From Acanthopleura granulata (taxonomy: Eukaryota; Mollusca; Polyplacophora; Chitonida; Chitonidae): a stretch of DNA of 64,000 nt. Under the pieces are notes generated by a model, which saw only the letters and a program-made list of their open reading frames with translations, had not been told where the DNA came from and searched no databases. The DNA is taken from NCBI GenBank assembly GCA_016165875.1, contig JABBOT010000004.1, positions 29,665,866 to 29,729,865 on the forward strand, written 5' to 3'. Below are positions 45,681 to 58,200 of the stretch, piece after piece. The translations under genes were made by a program, and so were the position numbers. The first letter of the stretch is position 1. Each line of letters opens with the position of its first letter.

Positions 45681-46349
45681 AATCGATTATATTTTAGATT
45701 ATATTGTTTGATGTTGATATGTACATTTATCCTGATTTCTAGTGGTCAGGTTGGAACTGATGTGTATGAGTTTTAAAAGGCCATGTTCATACAAGGTTTA
45801 TAATACATCTAATACTTTTAACGTGGACAAAATTAAAATCTGACGACGACCTTTTCACACTGTGTACATTGGGGTGATTTATGTGTTTCTAGTTTTACTT
45901 CCTTCAACTTGGTTCGCAGGCAGATCATTATTTTAACTGACAAATAAAACTTTGCCAAAATATTGATATATTTTTTTTTTAATTCCTATTTAAAAGGTGG
46001 CTGCTTTGATAAAATTTATTTCCATGGCAGCTGACTGGAAGTAGAAAGTCACAATATGTTCACAATAGAAACCAAAGGCCTTTGAATATCCATGACAACA
46101 AACTTCATATAGCTAGTTTTGAACTTATTTCAGATTTTCATGAAAATCATAATTTGATAACACAGTGATCCCAAAATTGCTGGCATCCTGTAGGCTCATA
46201 TGGGGATATTGTTCAAATTCAAAAAAGGGTTTGGGATCAAAACATACATAGTTGGCATTTTGCCCCCAAATTCCTGCTAAAGTTTTAAGTAACTTGTATT
46301 TCCTGAAGATTATATCTTTCAGAGAAGCAGGAGCAAATCAAAACAGATG

Positions 46350-46567
46350 AGGGACCTCTGTGGCTAAATGGTTAGAATGCTAGTGCAGCACAACGACCCA
46401 AGAGCCTCTCACCTAAGCAGTCGCTGAGTTCAAGCCAAGCTCATGCTGGTTTCCCAGGGCTCTATCCGGTTTCCTTCCACCATAATGCTGGCTGCTGTTG
46501 TATGTTAGTGAAATATACTAGATTACTGCATAAAACACCATGCACTCAGTAAATAAATAAATAAAAA
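46350..46567 (+). mobile_element. tRNA-derived SINE copy (full length, well preserved head)
   Basis: GGGACCTCTGTGGCTAAATG and GTTAGAATGC (A box-like) are followed by GAGTTCAAGCC (B box-like), then CATGCTGGTTTCCCAGGGCT, CACCATAATGCTGGC, AAAACACCATGCACTCAG and a TAAATAAATAAATAAAA tail. Confidence 0.85.
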
Positions 46568-47840
46568 CAGATAAAGCATGGCAAAATGCACTCTTGCGAG
46601 AAAGCAAGAGTGCATGAAAATGGCACACAATACACAGCAACACTAACAGACAGACATCCCCACAGGTACCAGAATCATATCAGTTATCAATACCCAAAGC
46701 AAGATGACACCTGAAACCTGATAGTTCTGAACATATCTTGTAGAAAAGCACTTGCCAATCAAAATGGCTTAATGCATACATTTCAGATGATATTTTGCAC
46801 ACAATCAGTAGCCAATCAATATGGCTAAAACATGATCATGTGCAAATAAAAATCTAATCAGTTATGAGGGTTCTGATCCTCACAAGAAAATTCCGTCGAG
46901 CATTTATGGATATATCTTGCAGACAAGCAATCAGAATTTATTCAGAGTTATATAAACTTAAATTTGATTAAATTCTGAACAATACTTCTGAAGATACATT
47001 GTTGACAAGCTCTGGCGACGGACAACAAGTTATGCAGACACTGATCAAGTTGAAAATCCCTCAAAACATTACTTGTACGAAGATGCCACAGTGCCGCTTT
47101 GCTTCCAGTACAGGTTGCTCTGGAGGTTATACCTGCAACACAGTACTCTGAAACCAAGTACACCACTGGGCAATACTTATTATTCTGAAGGTCACCTGTA
47201 CTGAGATGATAAATGTTATCTTAAGTGCAAGTTCATAGTTTTACTAATCCAGGCTCTTGACAAAGAGCAGGGGGTGTTAAATAACATGAACATAAAATGG
47301 GCGAAATGTGTGTCTTTTTTTTTATTCCATTTCTTATAGTTTTATGTCCTGCAGTGCACCGAAACTGTCATAGTTGAAGGATAGACACATTCTGATTACT
47401 TGTCTGGAAAGAATTTCTTACCCAACAGCATTATTTCTCCTTTTAAAAGTAAAATCTTATTCAAGGCCACCTTTGTTAAACAACTTAAATTCTTTTTGTC
47501 TACACCTCGAATGTTGACATGATCACAAATGTTAATGAGGCTGTTAAGGAAAGGCTAAGAGAGAAAGGCTAACATGTCTGATTTCAAGAAAGGAGCCACT
47601 AAGTTGTCCACCAATGATTTCCTTTTTTCTCATATATATTCTCATATAAAAGGGTTTGACTTACCTTAAATAATATCACGACGGATACAATCTAGTATTC
47701 AAAGCCTTTTTTATCCCAAACTTTGTCCAGTATGTAAACTGACCTGTATAAAAGCATTATTTGTTATCTATGCACAATCTGTCCATACAACTCAACCTGA
47801 CGATGCGGAAAATCTCCAAAAATGTGTGCATAAGATTTCA

Positions 47841-47996
47841 TTGATTTATTTATTTGATTGGTGTTTTGTTTATATGATGGTGTTATTATGGGTGTAAACT
47901 GAGGGAAACCCATGACCATCTGCAGGTTGCTGGCCCACCAACGGCCAGAAAGGAAGCCAGCATGGTGTTCATATGATGTGGAACTCATTGCAACAT
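47841..47996 (-). mobile_element. tRNA-derived SINE copy (5'-truncated)
   Basis: On the plus strand: TTTATTTATTTGATTGGTGT, then ATGGTGTTATTATGG, GGGAAACCCATGACCATC, GCAGGTTGCTGGC and GAAAGGAAGCCAGCATG. The tRNA-like head is mostly missing. Confidence 0.75.
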
Positions 47997-48442
47997 TGCA
48001 TCAGTTGTGATTTTGATTCAACTCTATTCTCAACTTTATTTTCCCTGCAGCTGACTGAACCTTAAAGAAAGATGCTAGGTTCCAGGATCATGATGCTGTC
48101 TCATACTTAAGTCAAACAAAGTCTTAACTTCAAAAAGGTGTATTGCACAGAAAGTGTGCTCACTTTAAGGATTTTTATTTCAGTACTATTAAGAGTTGTA
48201 CTAGACCCTCTTGACAAAACTGAAAATTAGCATTCAAGTTCAAATTTAATTCCAGCGTTAATACCAGAAGTTAAGACTAAGTCTGACATAAGTCTATAGA
48301 CCTGACTGGTTGCAATACATACATGCAGAAGTGACAAATTCTATGTTACAGCCTTGAACACAAATCATATGAATGAATTACACCAATTTTCAAAACAAGA
48401 TAATAAATGACTAAGCATATTAGAGATTTTTGTATGTACATG

Positions 48443-48448
48443 TTTATT
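48443..48448 (-). terminator. Poly(A) signal candidate for RBM17
   Basis: TTTATT (AATAAA on the minus strand) about 1.0 kb after the RBM17 stop. The sequence between has no plausible ORF and fits a 3' UTR. Confidence 0.45.
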
Positions 48449-49457
48449 CTTGGAACCATTACATCACATGTATATTGTTTGTCCACTGTCCAGAAGTGTA
48501 CCTTCACATCGTTTGCATGCAGTTCATATACTGTGTGTCCTATTCACAAACTTCCAGTTCAACAATAGAGATTCACACCAGTCTTTAGCCCAGTAGCAGT
48601 CTATCTTGCACATTAGATACATGAGGGTGGGTCTCCAGTGAGAAGTTCCTTACAGCTGCTTTTAAGGCTTCTTCATACATATATGTGTATTATTAGGAGC
48701 CTGTTGACTTCTTGGATTACTCAGTTTTGTGAAATACCATGAATGGCTTCCTCTAAGCAGATGAACTTGCTTCAAAACAAGTGTGAATTTTCCAGCCAGT
48801 ACAATCATGAGCTATTCCACACCAATATGTGTAATGGACATGTACATGTAGTGTTATTACCGGTCAACAATCCACTGAAGGTTTAAAGCCTCACCAGTCT
48901 AATGTTCAAATCAGAATTTTCACAGCAAGTTCAAGGTAGTGTTCACCATTGCAGGTGAGGTATGAAAACTGATATGCCAAAGGAGGCTTAAATGATACCA
49001 GTCTAAACATATCACAACTAACCTTTGTATCTTCCAAATCCAAGCAAACAGATACATACCATTAAGAATATCATATCATATTTCACCAATATCAAAGCCA
49101 TACATAATATACCTTAATATAGGTAATGGCTTACTCAAGTTGATGTGATAGTCATGGAAACAATTCTAGCTGATATTCTTCTACTTTTAAAAGCAATGCT
49201 TAGTTCTCGCTCAATCTCACACATGTGTACACGTCCAGTTCCCCATGGATGGAGTGCAGGTCTGTCAACCAACTGCACATCTAGGGCTTAGTCTTCAAGC
49301 AACATGAGAGTTTAATTCCTACTGCTTGAAACTCCTGTTGTTCCCTTGCAAGCTGCCATCACACTTCCTCATATGAACACATACCTCCCCAAAGGACTGG
49401 TAATGGCACCAATCACAGTATCTCTTACACAAGACCTTATTCTTGTCTTTCATTGAA

Positions 49458-52400
49458 TCACTCTATTGGATCTCCTAAATGGAATCGTCTAAACTTGTCC
49501 AAATTGTAGAAACAGGCTCTTACAGTTCTTCCTCCAAAGAAACGACCATTTAAATCGACCACAGCTAAAAGAAAGGAAAAATCATAAATATTTATATACC
49601 CACTCCTTCTCTCTTTTTACAACATACATGTATACCATTTAGTCCAATCTTTTGGCCCTAAAAAGTACATTTTTATAGGCAAGTAAAGGTCACACTGAAA
49701 AACAGTACTTTGGGTGCTTACATATCTTCCAGTAGCATACATTCTTACATTCCAAACAAACTTCATAACACCTTTCTAAGATAAATAGAACTATCAAGCA
49801 AAATCAAAAGCTTTGTCATGCCCAAGACTCTAGTTATGAAAAAATAAGAAAAAGTTTGATTAGAGCAGTTTTCAGAAAACAAACTGTATGAGTCTAAAAA
49901 CATTTCTTTCCATGGAAGATATCTTCATTTTATCAAGTCAGACACTTCACATATAGCTTTAGCTGATCCTCGAGAGCTTGTGAATATTAATATAAATATA
50001 TTATCCAGTCAAATCAGTAGTTCTCCTAAATGAATGACAGCAACTGTGAAGCGCAGTTGTCTTAACATCAATGTAAGTGTAGGTGTAGGGGTTGTTTATC
50101 TACTTTTACTCTACTAAATTTTAGTCAGAACAGAATCTCTACTAGAAAAGGTACTACTATGTTCTGTTCTGAATGAAAATTCTTCTGATGATTCACTTGA
50201 TCTGAAGATTGCTAAATGCCCCAGTGGTACAATTTAAATGACACGCCTATTTGCTCATATAACCATCGTCTGACAAGGCTGACATATATATACCTGGGTA
50301 TCTGGGTATTTGCAGCACAATCTATATTGTCACCTCTTGACAAATTTACCTCATTTTAACCAGTTTTGATTTTGAATAAACCATACATTGCTTGCTACCA
50401 AGGGTAACAAGTGGAAACCAAGACACCATACCCACAATATAAAACAATGCAGCTTACTCTTAGTGCCTAAGTCATGTCCACTAGTGAGGAGCAGATAGGT
50501 GATGGAAACTGGACACTGTATAATATGTTATATTAGTTATAGTGTATAAGCCTGATATTTGATCTACAAAGTCTTTACCGTAAAGTTGAGTTTTTCTCTC
50601 TAAAACACAATACTACGGGTCAGGCAATTAATTGAAGGCTTAGTAGAAGCACTCCATCTGTCATTTTTCTATGACCTAGAACAATATTTTATGATGAAAC
50701 TATAAATTTAATGACTTTTCCAGGCCTGGAAAATGGAAGTCAAAGTCCATGACTATTAAGGATTTTTGAGGACCGTATGAACCCTGCAAAAATTCTTTGC
50801 CAACCTGAGCAGGCAAGTATCTGACTAGATAACGATGATGAATTTTCTTTAATAAAGGCAGAAAACGGAGTCATAAATGCAAAACGATACACGGACTGTC
50901 TGGCTTGATATAATGAAGATGATAAAAGATTAATGACTTCAGAGACAATCTGATTAAGAAGACCCTATTACCCTTTATAGCTGCTTCCATTCTCTCAAAT
51001 TCCACAAATATTCTCACAGCTTCCTCATCTGCCACTCCTGGGAGCTGAGAAAATAAAGAAAAAAAATTACTATTTAAATATCATAATTTCAAAATCTAGT
51101 CTGAACACTGACACTCCTGTTTATTTATTTGTTACAAGTGTAACATGAAGCCTAAGGGGAGCTAAAGTCTCGTTCCAGAATACACAATATCTGGAGAAAG
51201 CAAAAGCTTCTTTACAGTGCATCCACAGCTTTCTATGCTTATTTTACATCACTGCCAACACCAGACAACATTGGCCATTCCATCTCTTGCAACACACATG
51301 GGATAGCTCACAACTTCTGTTCCTTTTTTGACTTTTAAATACTGTGACCCCAATGATCTCGGAGTTGATTTTGGTACAAAATTTGCTAGTGATGGCAGTG
51401 ATGTAAACCAGGTTGAGAGAGCAGCACAGTGTGTCCCTGTCCATAGATATTATGACCTCTTGGGTGAGACGGGCTCTCCATGCATGGGTAAAAGGTAAGG
51501 TTCTGCAAAGGTGGTATGGCAGAGGTGCACTTCTACAGTGCCTATTTCCATGCTGAATATTTGTTGGGAGATAATCAAGCTGTAGATGATTTGTCAAATA
51601 TTTGTTTGAACAGCCAGCGTCTTTTTTCTTAGTGTAAAAAGTAGTGTAGGCAATGATCTTACCTCAAATATAACACACTTAATGACTTTCCCATATTTAC
51701 TGCACTCTTCTGCAGTTTCTGGTTGGAGTTCTTCATCCACCTCACCTGGCCCAACCATGTTCTGCAAACAGAACATATCAGCACACATCATACCACTGTC
51801 CTAAACTGTGCACATGCAAACATCTCTTCTGTCAGGCTCTGTCCAGTTTCCTCCCACCATAATGCTGTCCACTGTTGTATAAGTGAAATATTCTTGAGTG
51901 CGGCGTAAACACCAATCAAATAATTAAATACATCCAAGCACCTAACTCCCCTGCAGCAGTAGTGTGTAGGAGATGCCAAGGTGGAAGATACGACATCACA
52001 GCATAAGGAAAAATAAACAATAATGGATGATACTGTGACATCTATGGCTGATGAGTGGATATTTTATTTATTTATTTATTTACTTCACTGGTTTTTATTG
52101 CCATCCTCAAGAATGATTCACCTATCTGACAGCAGTCTGATTTACGGGGAGAGGAAACCAGGGCATGTGGGTATGTAGCCAGCCTTCAGCAGGTAACTAA
52201 CTAATCAGGTATGTGGACTTAAAGCTGCTGCCAAAACAGCGAGACCTAGATTGAGACACACACAACCTCATTGGTCATGCGCCTGATGGCAGCCGCAAGC
52301 AAGTACATTAACTACCAGCTAATCAGGTATGTGGACTTAAAGCTGCTGCCAAAACAGCGAGACCCAGATTGAGACACACACAACCTCATTGGTCATGCCC

Positions 52401-55400
52401 CTGATGGCAGCCGCAAGCAAGTACATTAACTACCAGCAAGTTATATTATGTTAGAGAACAGAACAACCTGCACAGCATACGTGAATTATGAACATTACAG
52501 GCATAGTTTTGGACATGTTGGCATGAAGCAGAGTGTTTATTTTTCCATGTTATTTAGGTCACACTTCCACCTCTGAGTCTATGCACAAAGGCACTTCTCC
52601 AATTAAAGTTTCGTTGTTATCAGAAATGAATTGAAATCTTATGCACTACTTGCACCTAGCTAGAAATGTGAATAATTTCAGAATCTACAATGGATTTACT
52701 ATTCATATTTCTTTGATATCCCACTTACCAGCAATAGGATAACCTTTGATGGATTTTTCAAAAGATTGACATTTGTAAACTGTTGAGGTTCCCTTGGGGC
52801 TTCAACTGGAATGGAAAAAAGAAATGTACATTCAAAGCTGTATTCACTAGACGCAATGGAACTCTCAACCAAATCCTAAATGCCAACACATTAAAATGAA
52901 AGAGGTGTCACAACCGAAATGTTATAATGACTATGAATGTCTTCTTAAAAATTCAGAGGTTGTATTCATATTCCAGATGTGAATATCTCTAACTGATCCA
53001 TCAAAATAACCAGTGCACAGATATTTGATTATGCTCATGCTGTGATTTATTTATTTATTGATTAGTGTTTTATGCCATACTCAAGAATATTTCAATTATA
53101 TGATGGCAGCTGCCATTATGGTGGGAGAAAACGCAAGGGAAACCCACAACCATCCACAGGCTGGTGGCAGACTTTTTCATGTACAAATGAAGATGAAGCC
53201 AGGATATGCTCAACATGAACTCACAGTCACTTCATCCTGACTCATTTAGCTGCTCTAGTAAGTTAACCTCTCAGTGAGGCTCTACTTACACTTTGAAGAT
53301 GTATTTATAAGCTGAAGGATATATTGGTAATGTTGATAATGTTTTTAATAAAAAAAAAAACAATACAAAGATACAGAAAAATGCTAAGGATGTGACAAAT
53401 TTGTCATCATCTTAAACATTCATACCTTTTGGAATGTCTTTCTCATGGATGATCTTGCCACCACGTTTGCTGGTTTTCTCCACCTGTAGAGCGGTGCTCA
53501 TGCCTTGCTCTGACTTGCCCAAGCCCTGCCCCTCTTTGTACCCATACTTGGCCATAATTTTGGAGGCTACTGAGCCACTGAAATTAAACAGGATGACAGG
53601 CTCATGAATCCTGTACCAGTACCATAGTTCATGATTCTGAACTTTATTAACATGTGAAACATTTCATTCATATTTTTTTTTTTTCATTATACTAATATTT
53701 ATACTATAGACATGTCAGAGGGACTTGCTGAAGACAGCAAAATTGGAATATTCTGGGCAACCAACTTATAGTCAGAGTGGTCAGTCTCATTTGTTGCCTA
53801 GGTCCACAAATAGGTGCCTTTTAAAAAAAAAAAAAGACAATGAGTTCATTTATCAATTATTTGCCGTCACAAAGGTGCACAGTTTAAGACTGAATGGCAA
53901 TGCATCAATGCTTCTCAGTGTCGAGTTATTTCAAGCATTTTTTTAACACATACATAACTCATGAATCATTCAAGTTTAGGAGTGAATGGCAAGGCATCAA
54001 TCCTTTGAGTTATATCAAGGTTTTTTTACCACATACATCACATATGAACCATTCATGCTGAGACATGACAGGGTTGTTTGCAATAAATTTAAAAAATTAC
54101 TGCTTAATTATTAGCTAAATAGTTGACTTACCCTAACCCCATACTAGCTCCAGGGGGTGGTGTTCTCTGCCTCTCTGGCATAATTATATCCTCTGAAAAT
54201 TTGCAGTAGAATCCAAATATTTTTATCTGGAACTCATTTAAAGATTTTACAAGAATTCAAACTAACTAAATTTGATGTGAAAAAATGAATAATCACATTA
54301 TCCATGTTTCATGCAAAAGCAATACTTAGTGCTTTAGTAAATCAGGAATAAAATCTTTTAAGAGAGTGAACTTTCCATTCCTCTTCTTCCAATTACTCAA
54401 TTTTATATATATCTGCATGAAAAGCGTCTATGAGTGGACGACAGGTTGATATATAATATATATGGGTGTACAGTATACAACATAAAACATAAATATTATA
54501 TATGTTAGTAAGTTGTATTCAGATATTATACCTGGTTCTTTGGGAGGAACCACTTCCTCAAGTAACGATGACGGAGGGGCAATTGCAGCACCTCCAACTG
54601 AAAAAAAAAGAAAAAAAATAAGATTATACTTGCAAATAGTGTACACAGTTAAACCATAAGTTCTTCTGTCGCCTTTTTTTCACATGAAAAAAAACCCCAG
54701 TCAATCTGGTAGAAGCTATAACCATGTATTTTCCACAACTGATGGAAATATGCATTTTGAATCAATCTGTATGTGGGCAGGAATGTCATAGTCATGAGAT
54801 TTACCAGAAAATTTGAATGCAAACACCACTGGCAAAGATTCAAGGCAGATTAGTAGGCTTACACACTGACCTCTTTTTGGTCTGTTTTCATACTCTTCTT
54901 CCTCCTCCTCTTCTTTTTTCCTCCTCACTCGATCCAGTTCTTTTTCATTGTCATCCTCATCATACCTCTGGTCACGCCCCCTTTTTCGCCTATTGTGAAA
55001 GAGAAATTTTCAGATTTATTAAAGTGAATCAAAAAAAGCACAATGCAATGATGAAAAAATGGTAAATTTTCATCCAGTAAATGTATATACACTGTATAAA
55101 TATTGTTACCTAACTGTTATAAAAAGAATTTCTTTTACATTTTATTATTTTTAATAAATATACATTCATTATATAATCTTGACTATTGTTTTCCTGATTT
55201 TGTTACCCAACAATGATTAAAACATTAAAACCAACCAGGCATTGGTTTGCATGACAAAAATGATTACTTTGTGCTATGTGCAACTAAAAATGAAATATTT
55301 TTCCAGTAAGTATTAAATGATGCTACATAAGTTTTACTCATATGCAAATGAACCTGTATGTGAACACTGTTACCTGTCACGATCACGATTTTCTTCTAAA

Positions 55401-56809
55401 TCTCGTCTTTTTTCCTCCTCTCTTTCGCGTTCCTTTACCTCTCGTCGTTTTTTCATTATTTCTTCATAATCATTTGGTCTTAGTGGATCATATTCATCAG
55501 TTACTCCAGTAAGAGAAGGCACGGGTTCAACTATGAATGGTGATGTAGCACCCATAAAGGAACCAGAAACTCTTTCCATCTGGTAAAAATTGAGAGTTAA
55601 AATGTAATAAAACACATTTAATAGAAAAAAAAAATGTTATAATCCATATTCATGATTTACAAAGAAATGTTGATATATTTGTACGTGCCATAATTTTAAA
55701 GATGAACAAAATGAAAGGGATTTGGAGCAAATACCTTCCCAGTCAGTTGGTTAAATCTCAACTCATCGCCACTTCTTTTTAGGTCAACAACTGGGGGCAA
55801 GGCACTGGACTGTCGAGGTCGGCCCTGTAGTGTACCATTGTATTAAATCAAAATTTAAACAACAGGTACAAGCGAGAATATATTAATATGATTTTAAAAT
55901 GAACGATTCCAGTTATCTTTAACTCTTTCAAGTTCCCTTATATTTTCACAATGCAGACATCTGTCCTGACAGATTCAGTGGATAAATGTTATTCAATACC
56001 ATACTCAAGAATTTTTCACTCCTACAATGACAGAAAACAGAGCAGAGCAGGAAAACCGTCAAGATTTCTTACAAACCCTTCCAGAGCTGCAGTTGAAAAA
56101 GTTACTTCTTTTGGTCAAGAGCAATTGTCCGAGAAACTACAAGTACACATGTAGTACTGTGGGAGGAAAAATCCTTTTCATAATCCACAAAATGTTCCTC
56201 TGAATTTTTCTTTATTGCTCCCATTTTTAGTTTTAAATGATTCCTTTATAAGAACTCAGTGGAACAGAATATACAATATGTGCGAGAAAATTGAAACAAT
56301 AATGTTTTCATTTTGTACATGAAGGACTCACCTTAGTGGGAGGGTTAAGAGAGGCTTTCTTCGCTTGAAGTTGTGACTGCAGAAGTTTGTAGCTCTGCGA
56401 CCAGCCAGCTATAAATAGATGATTGGAATATGAAATTTAGATCCTTGCTCTCCTTTAAAGTCATTGTGACACTACTAAACATGAAGAAATTCAACCAATC
56501 TGCAGTTTAAGACAAACTTTTCTACTTATGGTTATTTCCAAATTTATCAGTACCATTTTGCCATAAAGTTTTCTGTGTTTCCAAAGAAGAATAATTACAT
56601 GTATATTCCACCTCAGCACATACATTTTCCCTTTAGTCCTTAACTCTCTCTCTCTCTCTATATATATATATTTTTTATGGTACATTTTATGAATTATGCT
56701 AGAGCAATGAATCAGAAAACAATGAGGACAAATGATACTCACAGACATCACTTTTTGTATCCGCCCCACCAACATCTTTGTCTATCCCTAAACCCTCATA
56801 CAGCGACAT
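49458..56809 (-). CDS. RBM17: RBM17 / SPF45 splicing factor
   Basis: Nuclear factor used in 3' splice-site choice and second-step splicing. Twelve exons, in transcript order: 56809-56743, 56408-56332, 55824-55735, 55579-55374, 54989-54871, 54597-54532, 54192-54132, 53577-53426, 52805-52729, 51761-51663, 51044-50972, 49564-49458. They give 397 residues (human 401). MSLYEGLGID opens the protein; SQSYKLLQSQLQAKKASL follows in exon 2. DEYDPLRPNDYEEIMKKRRE leads into a basic/acidic helical stretch; GGAAIAPP precedes a G-patch (about 228-272, MAKYGYKEGQGLGKSEQG). The U2AF-homology-type RRM (about 297-390) has NMVGPGEVDEE and an RXF motif at Arg370-Phe372 in NGRFFGG. All phases close; the start ATG has a purine at -3. 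Human has Arg where exon 9 ends LLL before NMVG. Confidence 0.97.
51826..51930 (+). mobile_element. SINE copy, 5'-truncated
   Basis: GTCAGGCTCTGTCCAGTTTC, CTCCCACCATAATGCTG, TGAAATATTCTTGAGTGCGG and CACCAATCAAATAATTAAAT are the tail half of the family. It lies in RBM17 intron 9, antisense to the gene. Confidence 0.8.
52061..52196 (-). mobile_element. SINE copy, truncated and diverged
   Basis: TTTATTTATTTATTTACTTC, CTCAAGAATGATTCACCTAT, GACAGCAGTCTGATTTACGG and a GAGAGGAAACCAGGGCATG block. It abuts the 118-bp duplication that follows. Confidence 0.65.
52201..52437. repeat. 118-bp direct tandem duplication
   Basis: Two copies start with CTAATCAGGTATGTGGACTT at 52201 and 52319 and are nearly identical (differences near CGAGACCTAG/CGAGACCCAG and TGCGCC/TGCCCC). 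The high identity suggests a recent duplication. It lies in RBM17 intron 9. Confidence 0.9.
53044..53281 (-). mobile_element. tRNA-derived SINE copy (diverged)
   Basis: TTTATTTATTTATTGATTAG, GTTTTATGCCATACTCAAGA, GCTGCCATTATGGTGGGAGA and GAAACCCACAACCATCCACA, with a decayed head (GAACTCACAGTCACTTC). It lies in RBM17 intron 8. Confidence 0.75.
53886..54058. repeat. Degenerate ~92-bp direct duplication
   Basis: ACTGAATGGCAATGCATCAA and GAGTTATTTCAAGC recur as GAGTGAATGGCAAGGCATCA and GAGTTATATCAAGG about 92 bp later. It lies in RBM17 intron 7. Confidence 0.6.
55987..56063 (-). mobile_element. Small SINE fragment
   Basis: ATACCATACTCAAGAATTTT, CACTCCTACAATGACAG and AGAGCAGAGCAGGAAA match the tail-proximal body of the SINE family. 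It lies in RBM17 intron 2. Confidence 0.45.
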
Positions 56810-57141
56810 GGCTAAAGCTTCCTTGGCCTATGAGTACATAAAAATAAATGATGATTTGGAAGGTACAATACTGATGCTGACCTTTTTACCCTTCAGTAGC
56901 ACTTTCAGATGAGAACTATTTACTGCTTCTCTAAATCCAGACAGGTACAGCATGGATCATTCTATTTAACTAACCAACATGAATAAGTTGTATTGAATGT
57001 GTCAAAATAAGGCTACTCTTCATTTCTAATGTACTTAAAATTTCAACCTGAAAATGATACAGAAATGAACAAGCAAACCAGATAGATTTTTTGAAAACCC
57101 ATAGTCCTATAGAATATGACTGGGCGAATAAGACCTACATC

Positions 57142-57486
57142 TCAACAACATGCGCCCAAGATATCGTCTAAACCATCATAAATTTGGTGCTGGAATAAGG
57201 CCAAATAACTACGAAATTTACTGATAGTCCGTTGCCAAGTTGGGTTTGACTGAATTGGTCGCACAAGCCTCTCGGCAGTGTTTTGTATAACAGAAGCGAT
57301 GTGCGATTTGGAATTAATCGCAAGTCAGTTTTTTAAAACAAAAGATTTTACTGGCTTGAATCAACAGCATTTCTTCATGATGGAAGAAAAGGCTTACGGG
57401 GCTGGAATCTTTAGCTATTTGGCTTTATTCCAGCACCAAATTTATGACGGTTTAGGCAATATCCAGGGCGAATGCTGTTGTTGTTG
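57142..57486. mobile_element. Foldback element with ~85-bp arms
   Basis: ATCATAAATTTGGTGCTGGA and ATAAGGCCAAATA on the left are mirrored by TATTTGGCTTTATTCCAGC and CACCAAATTTATGACGGTTT on the right. The arm ends carry CAACAACA and TGTTGTTGTTG. The spacer is about 180 bp. Confidence 0.75.
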
Positions 57487-57539
57487 ACAGGTACATATTT
57501 TTCGCTCAGGCATTGTAGACAAGGATATATGACTCTGAG

Positions 57540-57735
57540 AACTCAGAATCATATTCTACAGGACTAGGGAAACCAACAACCATTTGCAGGTAACTTGCAG
57601 ACCTCCCACATACGACCAGAGAGGAAGCCAGCATGAGCTGGACTTGAACTCACAACAACTGCATTGGTGAGAAGTGCCAGGATTATTACGCTGTGCTAGC
57701 GTGCTATCCCTCTTGGCCAGGATGGCCCCCTGAGT
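57540..57735 (-). mobile_element. tRNA-derived SINE copy lacking the tail
   Basis: Minus-strand head: GGCCATCCTGGCCAAGAGGG, ATAGCACGCTAGCACAGCG (A box-like), then GTGAGTTCAAGTCCAGC (B box-like), CATGCTGGCTTCCTCTCTGG, CTGCAAATGGTTGTTGG. The AAAT tail is replaced by other sequence. Confidence 0.8.
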
Positions 57736-58200
57736 CCATCTAAAGGGACCTGGTCTTAGTCCTATGCATGACATAGAGAAAGTTTCTAGGAGCTTCAATC
57801 GTTGGTCTCTTCCAGACCTGTCCTCCACAAAAATCAACAGATAAAAGACGTCTGATTCAAACAGACATAAGAAACTTGCTTATCATTACGAAATTTTTAT
57901 TTAAGTGTTGGGCCTTTTTGTTACTGATCAGACTGAATCAGAGATGGCTAATGTTACGATACTATTTTACATCAAATCAGAACCTTAAGAGCCTTTCAAC
58001 ATTTTCCCATGTTTCCCGTTAGTTCTGAGGGAATACAGCAAGTCGAACACACTGAATGCACATAGCAAAACAAAATCGTTGTCCTAGATTAACAGCAACA
58101 ACAACAACAAGGCTCTGACTACAGCCTTCAGTACAATATCTACTTTGAGAAGCTTGTATGAAGCTCTGAATCCACCGTGCCTTAGCTTATGGAAACAAAA

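Larger units (their letters stand above)
45700..48440. other. Intergenic region between convergent cathepsin C and RBM17
   Basis: No plausible exon. It holds one full-length SINE (46350-46567) and one partial SINE (47841-47996). Short frames (46948-47166, 47764-47988) have no family resemblance, and the second lies in the SINE. Confidence 0.5.
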
